From: an uncultured Winogradskyella sp.
GTDB taxonomy: Bacteria; Bacteroidota; Bacteroidia; Flavobacteriales; Flavobacteriaceae
Direction: 5' to 3'
Length of the DNA stretch: 40,083 bases
NCBI RefSeq assembly: GCF_937958655.1
Contig: NZ_CALGNH010000031.1
Coordinates: 1-40,083, forward strand
How positions within the stretch are numbered: the stretch's first letter is position 1; each line of letters starts with the position of its first letter. The position numbers and the translations under genes were made by a program. Below, piece after piece: positions 17,251 to 25,263 of this stretch. The notes beneath the pieces were generated by a model that was not told the origin of the DNA, did no database searches, and saw nothing but the letters and a program-made list of their open reading frames with translations.

Positions 17251-17258
17251 TAACTTTG
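17251..17258 (+). promoter_or_regulatory. Putative -7 element for the DUF1573-yajC unit
   Basis: TAACTTTG matches TAnnTTTG, 39 bp before the ATG at 17298. The upstream -33 position reads TTT instead of TTG, so this is a partial match. Confidence 0.45.
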
Positions 17259-17297
17259 TCAACCTTAAATGAATATATAATAAATTAAAAAATAGTG

Positions 17298-17840
17298 ATG
17301 AAAAAAGTAATTTTAGGACTTAGCGCCTTATGTATGTTAGCTTTTACCTCTTGTAAAGAAGATGCTGCAAGTAAAGTTAAATCCGAAAATGTTGCCGTAG
17401 CAGCAGAAAGAGATGCAAATTCTGGAAACTTCCCTGTTCTTGAATTAGACAAAGTAGAGCATGATTTTGGAACAATAATGAATGGTACACCAGTAGAAAC
17501 TATCTTTAAATATAAAAATACAGGTGAGTCTATGCTCGTTGTAAGTAATATTAAAAGTACATGTGGGTGTACAGTGCCTTCTAACTATACAAGAGAAGTT
17601 AAGCCAGGTGAAGAAGGTCAATTTACTGTTAAGTTTAATGGAAAAGGTAATGGTAAAGTATCTAAATCTTTAACTATGACTACAAACACTGAGCAAGGCA
17701 CACAAGTTGTTAAGATTACTGCAATGGTAGAGCCAGATCCAAACGCTCCAAAAAAAGCAGCTAGTCCGGTAGTAAAGAATCCACTTTCTACAGCTAAGAC
17801 ATCTACGCAACCAGGCCACGAAGGTCATAACCATAATTAA
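17298..17840 (+). CDS. DUF1573 domain-containing lipoprotein
   Basis: 180 residues from the ATG at 17298; a GTG immediately before (17295) would add one residue. The signal peptide ends in LAFTSC with Cys18 lipidated. The DUF1573 immunoglobulin-like domain spans about 45-140: KVEHDFGTIMNGTPVETIFKY, then NIKSTCGCTVPS with a conserved CxC pair, and later GKVSKSLTMTTNT. The tail is short, Pro/Ala/Lys-rich, and ends GHEGHNHN, a possible metal-binding His cluster. Function is unknown; the fold resembles ASPM/SPD-2/hydin-type domains. It is 14 bp upstream of yajC and probably co-transcribed. Confidence 0.92.
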   Translation: MKKVILGLSALCMLAFTSCKEDAASKVKSENVAVAAERDANSGNFPVLELDKVEHDFGTIMNGTPVETIFKYKNTGESMLVVSNIKSTCGCTVPSNYTREVKPGEEGQFTVKFNGKGNGKVSKSLTMTTNTEQGTQVVKITAMVEPDPNAPKKAASPVVKNPLSTAKTSTQPGHEGHNHN

Positions 17841-17854
17841 TAACTAACGAATTA

Positions 17855-18145
17855 ATGGAAGGATTAGGATCATTTTTACCATTTATAGCCATTTTTGCTG
17901 TAATGTATTTTTTTATGATAGCTCCACAAATGAAGCGTCAAAAGCAAGAGAAAAAATTTGCAAGCGAACTAAAGCGTGGTGATCGTGTTATTACCAAAAG
18001 CGGTATGCATGGAAAAGTGGTAGAATTAAATGATAAAGATCATAGTTGTGTAATTGAAACTATGGCAGGTAAATTAAAATTTGACCGCTCCGCAATATCT
18101 ATGGAGATGAGTAAAAAATTGAATGTGCCAGCTAAAGTAAAGTAG
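17855..18145 (+). CDS. yajC: Preprotein translocase subunit YajC
   Basis: 96 residues. One N-terminal transmembrane helix (FLPFIAIFAVMYFFMIAP), then the conserved YajC segment QMKRQKQEKKFASELKRGD and RVITKSGMHGKVVEL. YajC associates with SecDF at the inner membrane. A bidirectional terminator follows 12 bp after the stop, so the transcript ends here; the ybbR and coaE genes I would expect next in related flavobacteria are not present. Confidence 0.95.
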   Translation: MEGLGSFLPFIAIFAVMYFFMIAPQMKRQKQEKKFASELKRGDRVITKSGMHGKVVELNDKDHSCVIETMAGKLKFDRSAISMEMSKKLNVPAKVK

Positions 18146-18157
18146 ATTGATCATTAT

Positions 18158-18198
18158 AAAAAAAAAGCCGCTCTATAACCTAGAGCGGCTTTTTTTTT
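18158..18198. terminator. Bidirectional Rho-independent terminator
   Basis: A 9-bp GC-rich stem (gccgctcta at 18167-18175, tagagcggc at 18181-18189) with a 5-nt loop is extended by nine A (18158-18166) pairing with nine T (18190-18198). It serves yajC on the plus strand and the convergent YdeI-like gene on the minus strand, and it overlaps that gene's stop codon by 2 nt. Confidence 0.95.
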
Positions 18199-18796
18199 AA
18201 CACTTTTTATACTTATCATTAAGGCCAACTCCTTTACAAATCATAGGTATAATTTTTTCCATTCGTTTGGTTTTTGTGGCTTCTCTTTTGGCTTCTGAAA
18301 TATATTCGCAATATTCGCGTTGTTTTGCTGTTGTTAGGGCTTTAAAGGCTTCATTTACAGTAGTATTATTTTTTAAAAGATTGCTTAACTCAATAGGTAC
18401 AACCAATGTTTTGGTTTTACGTTGTGGTTTAAGTTCTTTGCCTGCTCTTTGATTTTTAATAGCCTCTTTTATATAAGATAGAACAGCAGCCTCTCTAATA
18501 TCAGATTTTGTTTCAAATCGCATTTGCCTTAGGGCTTTGGTCTTTCCCTCTTGTGCATTAGCCAAGAGATTGTGTTCGTCCTTTAAAAATACTCCCTGAT
18601 GAAACCATAGACAAAAATGATGTTTAAATGCTCCAATGCCTAGTACGTTTTTTCCGTTAAGACAGTAGGTGGGCATGCTCCATTTAATGGTTTCTACAAG
18701 TTCAGTTGAATTTATGATTTTTCTCAGTAGTGTTAATTCATCGCTATAATGAGCGTTGTTTTCTATGTATTCTTCAACTGAGTAAACTTTTTTCAT
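18197..18796 (-). CDS. YdeI/OmpD-associated family protein (DUF1801 + OmdA)
   Basis: 199 residues. The N-terminal part (SVEEYIENNAHYSDELTLLRK, then ETIKWSMPTYCLNGKNVLGI) is the DUF1801/YdhG-like domain. The C-terminal part (LSNLLKNNTTVNEAFKALTT, then CEYISEAKREATKTKRMEKI) is the bacteriocin-protection/OmdA-like helix pair. The function is poorly known. It begins 1 nt after the pepT stop, so the two genes are one transcript, and it shares a terminator with yajC. Confidence 0.88.
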   Translation of the reverse strand: MKKVYSVEEYIENNAHYSDELTLLRKIINSTELVETIKWSMPTYCLNGKNVLGIGAFKHHFCLWFHQGVFLKDEHNLLANAQEGKTKALRQMRFETKSDIREAAVLSYIKEAIKNQRAGKELKPQRKTKTLVVPIELSNLLKNNTTVNEAFKALTTAKQREYCEYISEAKREATKTKRMEKIIPMICKGVGLNDKYKKC

Positions 18797-18797
18797 T

Positions 18798-20039
18798 TTA
18801 CTGATGTTTCACTGCTGTTAATTCTGCAATTTTACAAATAACTTCAGTTGCTTTTATCATACTCTCTACAGGTACATACTCATAACGACCATGGAAGTTG
18901 TGACCACCGGCAAAAATATTAGGGCAAGGCAATCCCATATATGATAATTGTGAACCATCTGTTCCTCCTCTAATAGGCTTAATTAAAGGTTTTATGCCTA
19001 TAGCTTTCATGGCTTCTTCAGCAATATCTACAATATGCATAACAGGCTCTACTTTTTCCTTCATATTGTAATACTGATCTTTAATTTCTATCTCAAAAAT
19101 ATCAGCTTCAAACTTTGTATTAAGATCTACTACAATTTTTTGCATAAGCGCTTTACGTGCTTCAAACTTGTCTTTATCGTGGTCTCTAATAATATATTCT
19201 AGTTCAGTACGCTCAACTTTGCCTTCAATTTTATAAAGGTGAAAAAAGCCTTCGTAGTCTTCGGTATGTTCAGGCACTTCTAGTTTTGGTAATGCATTGA
19301 TAAACTTGGTAGCATAATACATAGAATTGACCATTTTTCCTTTAGCGTAACCAGGATGCACAATTTTACCTTTTACTTTTATTTTAGCACCTGCGGCATT
19401 AAAATTTTCGTATTCGAGTTCGCCAATTTGGCTACCATCAATAGTGTATGCCCAATCAGCACCAAATTTTTCTACGTCAAATTTGTGAGCACCTCTACCA
19501 ATTTCTTCATCTGGTGTAAAACCAACTTTGAGTGTACCATGTTTTATTTCAGGATGATTAATAAGATACTCCATTGCAGAAACTATCTCTGTGATACCTG
19601 CTTTATCATCGGCACCCAAAAGTGTTGTACCATCTGTGGTGATTAGGGTCTGTCCTTTATAAAGTAGTAAATCTTCAAAATAACTTGGAGACAGTATAAT
19701 ATTCTCTTGTTGGTTTAAAATAATATCGTTTCCATCATAATTTTCAATAATCTGAGGTTTTACATTAGCGCCAGTAAAATCTGGTGATGTATCAAAATGA
19801 GAAATAAAACCAATCGTTGGCACATTGTGATCGACGTTACTAGGCAATGTCGCCATGATGTATGCATTATCATCTATAGTAACATCACTCATGCCAATAG
19901 ACTTAAGTTCTTCTACTAGTTTATTAGCTAAATCCCATTGTTTAGCAGTACTCGGTGTAGTATTAGAGTTTGCGTCTGATTCCGTATCTATGGTTACATA
20001 GCTTATAAAACGGTTGATGATATGCTGTTTGTCTGTCAT
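18798..20039 (-). CDS. pepT: Peptidase T (tripeptide aminopeptidase, M20)
   Basis: 413 residues, matching PepT at about 410. Zinc-site motifs in order: ISHFDTSPD (HxD), [12 protein letters not shown] (bridging Asp), [11 protein letters not shown] (catalytic Glu and ligand Glu), the tail of the dimerisation domain with [19 protein letters not shown], and [11 protein letters not shown] with the last His ligand. It releases the N-terminal residue from tripeptides in the cytosol. It is first in a two-gene minus-strand operon with the YdeI-like gene. Confidence 0.95.
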   Translation of the reverse strand: MTDKQHIINRFISYVTIDTESDANSNTTPSTAKQWDLANKLVEELKSIGMSDVTIDDNAYIMATLPSNVDHNVPTIGFISHFDTSPDFTGANVKPQIIENYDGNDIILNQQENIILSPSYFEDLLLYKGQTLITTDGTTLLGADDKAGITEIVSAMEYLINHPEIKHGTLKVGFTPDEEIGRGAHKFDVEKFGADWAYTIDGSQIGELEYENFNAAGAKIKVKGKIVHPGYAKGKMVNSMYYATKFINALPKLEVPEHTEDYEGFFHLYKIEGKVERTELEYIIRDHDKDKFEARKALMQKIVVDLNTKFEADIFEIEIKDQYYNMKEKVEPVMHIVDIAEEAMKAIGIKPLIKPIRGGTDGSQLSYMGLPCPNIFAGGHNFHGRYEYVPVESMIKATEVICKIAELTAVKHQ

Positions 20040-20055
20040 GTTTTTGGTTTATAAT

Positions 20056-20086
20056 CAAAAATAATCAACACATGGTTAAGGCACAA
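20056..20086 (-). promoter_or_regulatory. Putative Bacteroidota promoter of pepT
   Basis: On the minus strand, TTG (20086-20084), 20-nt spacer, TATTTTTG (20063-20056), an exact TAnnTTTG match. The element ends 16 bp before the pepT ATG, so the 5' leader would be about 10 nt. Confidence 0.65.
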
Positions 20087-20125
20087 GTCTAAGATATGTT
20101 TCTTTTTAGTTGTTAGTAATTGCGT

Positions 20126-20133
20126 TATTTTTG
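20126..20133 (+). promoter_or_regulatory. Putative -7 element for pyrD
   Basis: TATTTTTG, an exact TAnnTTTG match, 18 bp before the ATG at 20152. No TTG is seen at 17-23 nt spacing. Its position supports the ATG at 20152 over an upstream TTG at 20110. Confidence 0.5.
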
Positions 20134-20151
20134 CCTAGTAATCTTTTTTTC

Positions 20152-21186
20152 ATGTATAAAACCATTATCCGACCAATATTATTCAGTTTTGATCCTGAAA
20201 AAGTTCATCATTTCACCTTTTCATTGATTAGAAATATATCTAAAATTCCAGGTTTTAAAAGCTTGTTTAGAAAATTATATCTTGTTGAAGATCCGAGATT
20301 AGAACGCAAATTGTTTGGTTTAAAATTTAAAAATCCTGTGGGTCTAGCAGCTGGTTTTGATAAAAATGCGGTGCTTTATAATGAGCTAGCAAACTTTGGC
20401 TTTGGTTTTATTGAAATAGGAACTGTAACACCTAAAGGGCAAGCAGGTAATCCTAAAAAACGTCTATTTAGATTAAAAGACGACCAAGGCATTATAAACC
20501 GAATGGGTTTTAATAACGAAGGCTTAGATGCTGCAATAACACAGCTAAAAAAGAATAAGGGGGCGTTAATAATTGGAGGAAATATTGGGAAAAATACCCA
20601 AACCAAGCCAGAAGATTACACTAAAGATTATCTCTCTTGTTTTAATGGCTTGCATCCTTATGTAGATTACTTTGTACTTAATGTAAGTTGTCCTAATGTG
20701 GGTAGTCATGCTAAGCTAAATGACAAGGATTATTTATTAGAACTCATTGGTGCGGTACAAAACGCCAATAAGACTTTTGCAACACAAAAACCTATTTTGC
20801 TAAAAATTGCACCAGATTTAAATGATGGTCAACTCAATGAAATTATAGAACTCATTGCTGAGACTAAATTAGATGGTGTAATAGCAAGTAATACCTCTAC
20901 AGACCGAAACCATCTTAAAGCAACTGATAAGCGTTTAGCTGAGATTGGTAACGGAGGTTTAAGCGGGCAGCCTATAAAATCAAATTCAACTCGGGTTATA
21001 AAATATTTGGCAGATAAAAGTAATAAGGCATTTCCTATCATTGGAGTAGGAGGGATTCACTCGGCTCAGGATGCTTTAGAAAAAATAGAAGCTGGAGCAG
21101 ATTTAATACAAATTTACACAGGCTTTATATATGAAGGGCCTCAATTGATTAAAACTATCAATAAAGCACTCTTAAAAAAGGCTTAA
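20152..21186 (+). CDS. pyrD: Dihydroorotate dehydrogenase, class 2-like (quinone), with Cys at the base position
   Basis: 344 residues from the ATG at 20152 ([20 protein letters not shown]). An in-frame TTG at 20110 would place the start ahead of the likely promoter. The N-terminal helices typical of membrane-associated class 2 enzymes are present. FMN/orotate segments follow: [42 protein letters not shown], and [22 protein letters not shown] with [13 protein letters not shown]. The enzyme oxidises dihydroorotate to orotate in UMP synthesis. The catalytic-base loop reads NVSCPNV, with Cys180 where class 2 enzymes usually have Ser (NxSSPNT); Cys is typical of class 1. The LysE-type gene follows after 1 nt. 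Confidence 0.93.
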   Translation: MYKTIIRPILFSFDPEKVHHFTFSLIRNISKIPGFKSLFRKLYLVEDPRLERKLFGLKFKNPVGLAAGFDKNAVLYNELANFGFGFIEIGTVTPKGQAGNPKKRLFRLKDDQGIINRMGFNNEGLDAAITQLKKNKGALIIGGNIGKNTQTKPEDYTKDYLSCFNGLHPYVDYFVLNVSCPNVGSHAKLNDKDYLLELIGAVQNANKTFATQKPILLKIAPDLNDGQLNEIIELIAETKLDGVIASNTSTDRNHLKATDKRLAEIGNGGLSGQPIKSNSTRVIKYLADKSNKAFPIIGVGGIHSAQDALEKIEAGADLIQIYTGFIYEGPQLIKTINKALLKKA

Positions 21187-21187
21187 A

Positions 21188-21805
21188 TTGAATTTTGAAT
21201 TGCTTATATCATTTGCACTTGCAACCTCTGTATTAGCCTTATCGCCTGGTCCTGATAATATTTATGTTTTAGTACAAAGTATTACAAACGGTAAAGCTTA
21301 TGGATTGGCTACGGTATGTGGTTTAATTTTGGGTTGTATTATACATACCACGTTGTTAGCTTTTGGTGTTTCTGCAATAATTACAGCAAATACAACGCTG
21401 TTTTTTGGTATTAAAATATTAGGAGCCTTATACCTTTTATACATAGCTTATAAGGTATATACCTCAGATGCTCGGCTTAATTTTGATGCCACAATGACAT
21501 CTATAAAGAGTTTAAAAGGCTTGTTTATAAAAGGTTTTTTTATGAATGTTTTAAATCCCAAGGTCACTATTTTCTTTTTGGCGTTTTTTCCAGGCTTTTT
21601 GTTTAGCGAAACTATGAGTACCGTCTATCAGTTTTATGTTTTGGGAGGCATTTTTATGCTGGTATCCTTTATCATCTTTTCTGCCATAGCTTTGCTTGCA
21701 GATCAGATAAAATATTACATCACTAAACATCAAAATTCGGGTATTGTACTTAAGTGGCTTCAAATCATCGTGTTTATGGGAATAGCAGTTTTTATTTTGG
21801 TATAA
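21188..21805 (+). CDS. LysE family amino-acid/metabolite exporter
   Basis: 205 residues, about six transmembrane helices. ALSPGPDNIYVLVQSITNGKAYGLA at the N-terminus is the LysE/RhtB signature, and FFMNVLNPKVTIFFLAFFPGFL is the second conserved half. Family members export amino acids or related solutes across the inner membrane; the substrate is unknown. The start is TTG at 21188, 1 nt after the pyrD stop, and the reading frame begins at the conserved N-terminus with no alternative ATG. It is clearly translationally coupled to pyrD. Confidence 0.9.
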   Translation: MNFELLISFALATSVLALSPGPDNIYVLVQSITNGKAYGLATVCGLILGCIIHTTLLAFGVSAIITANTTLFFGIKILGALYLLYIAYKVYTSDARLNFDATMTSIKSLKGLFIKGFFMNVLNPKVTIFFLAFFPGFLFSETMSTVYQFYVLGGIFMLVSFIIFSAIALLADQIKYYITKHQNSGIVLKWLQIIVFMGIAVFILV

Positions 21806-21866
21806 AGTATAAATTCGATTTCAGTTTCAACATCGTCTTCAATTTCATTTAATGTATATTTGAGTA

Positions 21867-22730
21867 ATGAATAAAGCTGTAAAACTCATAGAATGTCCTA
21901 GAGATGCCATGCAAGGCATTAAAGAGTTTATCCCTACCGAGAACAAAGTACAGTATATTCAATCCTTATTACGAGTTGGTTTTGATACGATTGATTTCGG
22001 AAGCTTCGTTTCTCCAAAAGCCATACCTCAAATGGTAGATACGTCTAAAGTATTGTCTCAATTAGATCTAAGTGTCACTAAAAGTAAACTACTTGCTATT
22101 ATAGCCAATGTACGTGGCGCAAATGATGCTTCTCAGCATGCAGAAATTGATTATCTGGGTTTTCCGTTTTCTATTTCTGAGAATTTTCAGATGCGTAATA
22201 CGCACAAGACGATTGCTCAGTCTGTAGTTACCTTATCCGACATACTAAACATAGCCGATAAGACCAATAAAAAAGTTGTAGTTTATATTTCTATGGGCTT
22301 TGGTAATCCTTATGGTGACCCTTGGAATGTAGATATAGTAGGAGAGTGGACAGAACGTTTAGCCAAAATGGGAGTTGGTATTTTATCTTTGAGTGATACT
22401 ATTGGTAGTTCTAATCCAGAAAATATAGCGTATTTATTTTCTAATCTTATCCCAAAATATCCTGACATTGAATTTGGAGCACATTTACATACCACACCTA
22501 CCACTTGGTTCGAAAAAATAGATACTGCCTATAAAGCAGGTTGCAGACGATTTGATGGCGCTATACAAGGTTTTGGAGGTTGCCCAATGGCAAAAGATGA
22601 ACTTACTGGTAATATGCCTACCGAAAAAATGCTCTCTTACTTTACACAAAAAAAAGCGCATCACCTTAGCGCTATGCCCTTTGAAAGCGCTTATAATGAG
22701 GCGACTAAAATCTTTACTAAGTATCATTAA
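21867..22730 (+). CDS. Hydroxymethylglutaryl-CoA lyase
   Basis: 287 residues, the usual length for HMG-CoA lyase. The TIM-barrel start is LIECPRDAMQGIKEF, with the catalytic Arg-Asp pair. FDTIDFGSFVSPKAIPQMVD follows, then IEFGAHLHTTP with the metal-binding HxH, and GFGGCPMAKDELTGNMPTE with the active-site Cys. It cleaves HMG-CoA to acetoacetate and acetyl-CoA, the last step of leucine degradation, and so fits functionally with the leucine-type dehydrogenase at 15028, although the two are not linked. It is 61 bp after the LysE-type gene. Confidence 0.93.
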   Translation: MNKAVKLIECPRDAMQGIKEFIPTENKVQYIQSLLRVGFDTIDFGSFVSPKAIPQMVDTSKVLSQLDLSVTKSKLLAIIANVRGANDASQHAEIDYLGFPFSISENFQMRNTHKTIAQSVVTLSDILNIADKTNKKVVVYISMGFGNPYGDPWNVDIVGEWTERLAKMGVGILSLSDTIGSSNPENIAYLFSNLIPKYPDIEFGAHLHTTPTTWFEKIDTAYKAGCRRFDGAIQGFGGCPMAKDELTGNMPTEKMLSYFTQKKAHHLSAMPFESAYNEATKIFTKYH

Positions 22731-22806
22731 TTATTGAGCATTTTAGATGATTTATCTTCTTACAAAATAGATTCTTTATCTCAAGTATTTGATAAACAGT
22801 GTAATA

Positions 22807-22839
22807 AAAATTTATTTAAAATTAATCTAAATAAATTTT
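22807..22839. promoter_or_regulatory. Perfect 12-bp inverted repeat, candidate operator (possibly Fur-like)
   Basis: AAAATTTATTTA (22807-22818) and its exact complement TAAATAAATTTT (22828-22839) are separated by 9 nt. The right arm covers two bases of the -33 TTG (22838-22840) of the promoter for the DUF4856-imelysin-HTTM-receptor genes. A repressor bound here would block RNA polymerase. The TTATTTA...TAAATAA pattern is compatible with Fur-type boxes, but this is inferred. Confidence 0.6.
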
Positions 22840-22867
22840 GATGATTAAAAATTCACGTTTATTTTTG
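22838..22867 (+). promoter_or_regulatory. Canonical promoter of the putative metal-uptake operon
   Basis: TTG at 22838-22840, 19-nt spacer, TATTTTTG at 22860-22867, matching the Bacteroidota consensus. The first gene starts at 22927, giving a leader of about 50 nt. Confidence 0.75.
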
Positions 22868-22926
22868 CATTATTATTTATATCAAATCTTAATAAGAATA
22901 ACATAGCAATCAAAAAAATCAAAAAA

Positions 22927-24054
22927 ATGAAAAAAATAGCCTTAAGTTTATGTGTTGCAGCCAGCGTATTAGTATCGTGTTCAGATGATGATATACCAAA
23001 TGACAACAATCCTAGTTTAACGATTCCGGCAGAATATATATCTACAGATTTTATTAATAATGTTGTTGCTGAAAATACCGTAGTAGATGAGTTAGCTACT
23101 ATAACTACAGCGGCAAATGCAGCAGAAGCTAATGCACAATCAACAACTGTTGCAGCTATTGCCTATCCTACAACTTTATCTACTGTAACATTACCAAGCT
23201 ACAGAACCCAAATTGAAGATTGGTTAGTAGAACTAGTTGCGGCAGCAAATTCTAATGAAGGTTTTATTAATCCTGGTTTTGGCAACACACCAGACGGATC
23301 AGATGAAGGTGGTCTTTTAGGGACACGTTTATTAGATGAATACGGGTTAGAGTTAGAACAAATGGTAGAAAAAGGATCTTTTGGTGCTGCACTTTACAAT
23401 CATGCTATTACCGTAGTAAATGGCATAAAAAATGGTACTGAAGGTTTTACTGAAAGTAGTGCTATTGACAGACTTGTTGAAATACATGGAACAGAAGTAA
23501 CTTTTAGTCCATCTGAGACTACAGCAGCAGCAACGTATTCTAGAAGACGTTCTGATCTTACAAATGAAACTGGCTTTTTCTACGATATAAGAGAAAATCT
23601 TTTAACAGCTAAAGCAGCGATGGAGGTTGGTAGTGATTTTATAGACCAAAGAGATCAAGCTCTCAATGATTATTTATTGAACTGGGAAAAGTCTAATTTT
23701 GCAACCGTAATTTACTACTGTAACGCTACAAAAGATCAGTTAACTGCAGCTTTTGATTTACCAGATGGTGCTGACAAAGACGCAGCATTGGGTAATGCAT
23801 TGCACGCCTATGCAGAAGGTGTTGCCTTTGCACACGGATTTAAGGGACTTTCGGATAAATTAATTACGGATGCTGAGATTGATACTATTTTGTCCAAACT
23901 TTTGGCAGTAGAAAATGAAAATCCAGAAAGTCACAGATTTTTAAATGAAACCACCTTATTGTCTGATTTAGATAGTATAGTTGAAGATATTAAAAACATA
24001 TATGGGTTTACTGATGCAGAAGTTGTTAGCTTCTACGTTAATAACAATCCATAA
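22927..24054 (+). CDS. DUF4856 domain-containing lipoprotein
   Basis: 375 residues. The signal peptide ends ASVLVSC with Cys18 lipidated, followed by the usual Asp-rich stretch (SDDDIPNDN). The rest is mostly helical: IPAEYISTDFINNVV at the start, SYRTQIEDWLVELVAAAN in the middle, and HAYAEGVAFAHGFKGLSDK near the C-terminus. I read it as the DUF4856 family, known from Bacteroidota and some Proteobacteria and often found beside imelysin genes. The biochemical role is unknown; the position at the head of this cluster suggests a periplasmic or surface metal-handling lipoprotein. It is preceded by a strong promoter with an inverted repeat. Confidence 0.88.
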   Translation: MKKIALSLCVAASVLVSCSDDDIPNDNNPSLTIPAEYISTDFINNVVAENTVVDELATITTAANAAEANAQSTTVAAIAYPTTLSTVTLPSYRTQIEDWLVELVAAANSNEGFINPGFGNTPDGSDEGGLLGTRLLDEYGLELEQMVEKGSFGAALYNHAITVVNGIKNGTEGFTESSAIDRLVEIHGTEVTFSPSETTAAATYSRRRSDLTNETGFFYDIRENLLTAKAAMEVGSDFIDQRDQALNDYLLNWEKSNFATVIYYCNATKDQLTAAFDLPDGADKDAALGNALHAYAEGVAFAHGFKGLSDKLITDAEIDTILSKLLAVENENPESHRFLNETTLLSDLDSIVEDIKNIYGFTDAEVVSFYVNNNP

Positions 24055-24129
24055 ATTAATTAAGGCGTGCTTTATATAATAAGCAAAACACAAACTTTAA
24101 AATGTATATACAATTAAATAGTTGATTTT

Positions 24130-25260
24130 ATGAAATGGAGTAAATTATGTCTTCCTTTAATTGGTATATTAATTATTGCACTCGCTTGGAGCTGCAGTGA
24201 TGATAGTTCAGATACAGATACCAACACCGATGAATTTAATAGACAAGCCATGTTAACTAATTGGGCGGATAATATTATTGTACCGTCTTACACAACCTTT
24301 GGTATAGATGTTAATGCTTTAAAAGCGGCAACTGATAATTTTGAAGCTGCGCCAACCGAAGCTAATTTTAGTACATTACGCGCTGCTTGGCAAGATGCCT
24401 ATATAAGTTGGCAAAATGTATCTATGTTTAATATTGGTCCTGCAGAAACAGTGTTTTTTAGAAGTTTCATTAATACGTATCCAACAAACACAAGTAGTAT
24501 AGATACAAATATTGAAACAGGTAATTACAATTTACAGGATATTAATTTAAATGATGCACAAGGTTTCCCTGCTTTAGATTACCTCTTATTTGGTTTAGAA
24601 AACACCGATAACAGTATTTTAGAAAAATATACCACAGATGCTAATTCTAGTGCTTATATAACTTATTTAGTAGACTTAGTTGATCGTATTAAAGCATTAA
24701 CAGATAGTGTTATTTTAGAATGGCAAACGGGTTACCGAGATACTTTTGTTAATAACGACGGATCTTCATCTAATAGCTCAACTAATAGTTTGGTTAATGA
24801 TTGGATGGAATATTACGAACGTATTTTTAGAAATGGAAAAATTGGATTTCCGGCAGGTGTATTTTCAGGTGGTAATATAGAAGCAGATAAGGTCGAAGCT
24901 TTTTACAAAAAAGACTTGTCAAAGACATTGTGCTTAGAGGCCTTAGATGCATTACAAGGTTTTTTTAACGGAGATGCCATCAACGGTTTAGGTAATGGAG
25001 AAAGCTTAGAAGATTATCTTAATTTTTTAAATACAATGAAAGAAGGAGACGATCTTTCAACCCTTATAAACACACAATTTAATGCATCTCGAGATGCCAT
25101 TACGACCTTAAATGATAATTTCTATCAACAAATTATTACAGATAATAATGCCATGCTCAATGCTTTTGAGATTTTACAAGCCAATGTAGTATTATTAAAG
25201 TCAGATATGTTTTCTGCCTTAAGTATTGCTGTGGAATTTAATAGTGGTGATGGTGACTAA
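24130..25260 (+). CDS. Imelysin-like (peptidase M75/IrpA-type) lipoprotein
   Basis: 376 residues. The hydrophobic signal ends ALAWSC with Cys22, then an Asp/Thr linker. The all-helical imelysin domain follows: MLTNWADNIIVPSYTTFG (about 41-58), LRAAWQDAYISWQNV (83-97), GFPALDYLLFG (145-155), and a second repeat from about residue 210. Imelysins are envelope proteins linked to iron acquisition; protease activity has been claimed for some. The usual GxHxxE motif appears here as GFPALD, with both polar residues changed, so a metalloprotease role is not supported. It is 75 bp after the DUF4856 gene, with no strong terminator in between, and 3 nt before the HTTM gene. Confidence 0.9.
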   Translation: MKWSKLCLPLIGILIIALAWSCSDDSSDTDTNTDEFNRQAMLTNWADNIIVPSYTTFGIDVNALKAATDNFEAAPTEANFSTLRAAWQDAYISWQNVSMFNIGPAETVFFRSFINTYPTNTSSIDTNIETGNYNLQDINLNDAQGFPALDYLLFGLENTDNSILEKYTTDANSSAYITYLVDLVDRIKALTDSVILEWQTGYRDTFVNNDGSSSNSSTNSLVNDWMEYYERIFRNGKIGFPAGVFSGGNIEADKVEAFYKKDLSKTLCLEALDALQGFFNGDAINGLGNGESLEDYLNFLNTMKEGDDLSTLINTQFNASRDAITTLNDNFYQQIITDNNAMLNAFEILQANVVLLKSDMFSALSIAVEFNSGDGD

Positions 25261-25263
25261 GCT

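Noticed and set aside
21855..21862. TATATTTG as a promoter for the HMG-CoA lyase gene
   Set aside because: It ends 4 nt before the ATG, so a start site would fall inside the coding region, and no TTG lies at the expected distance.
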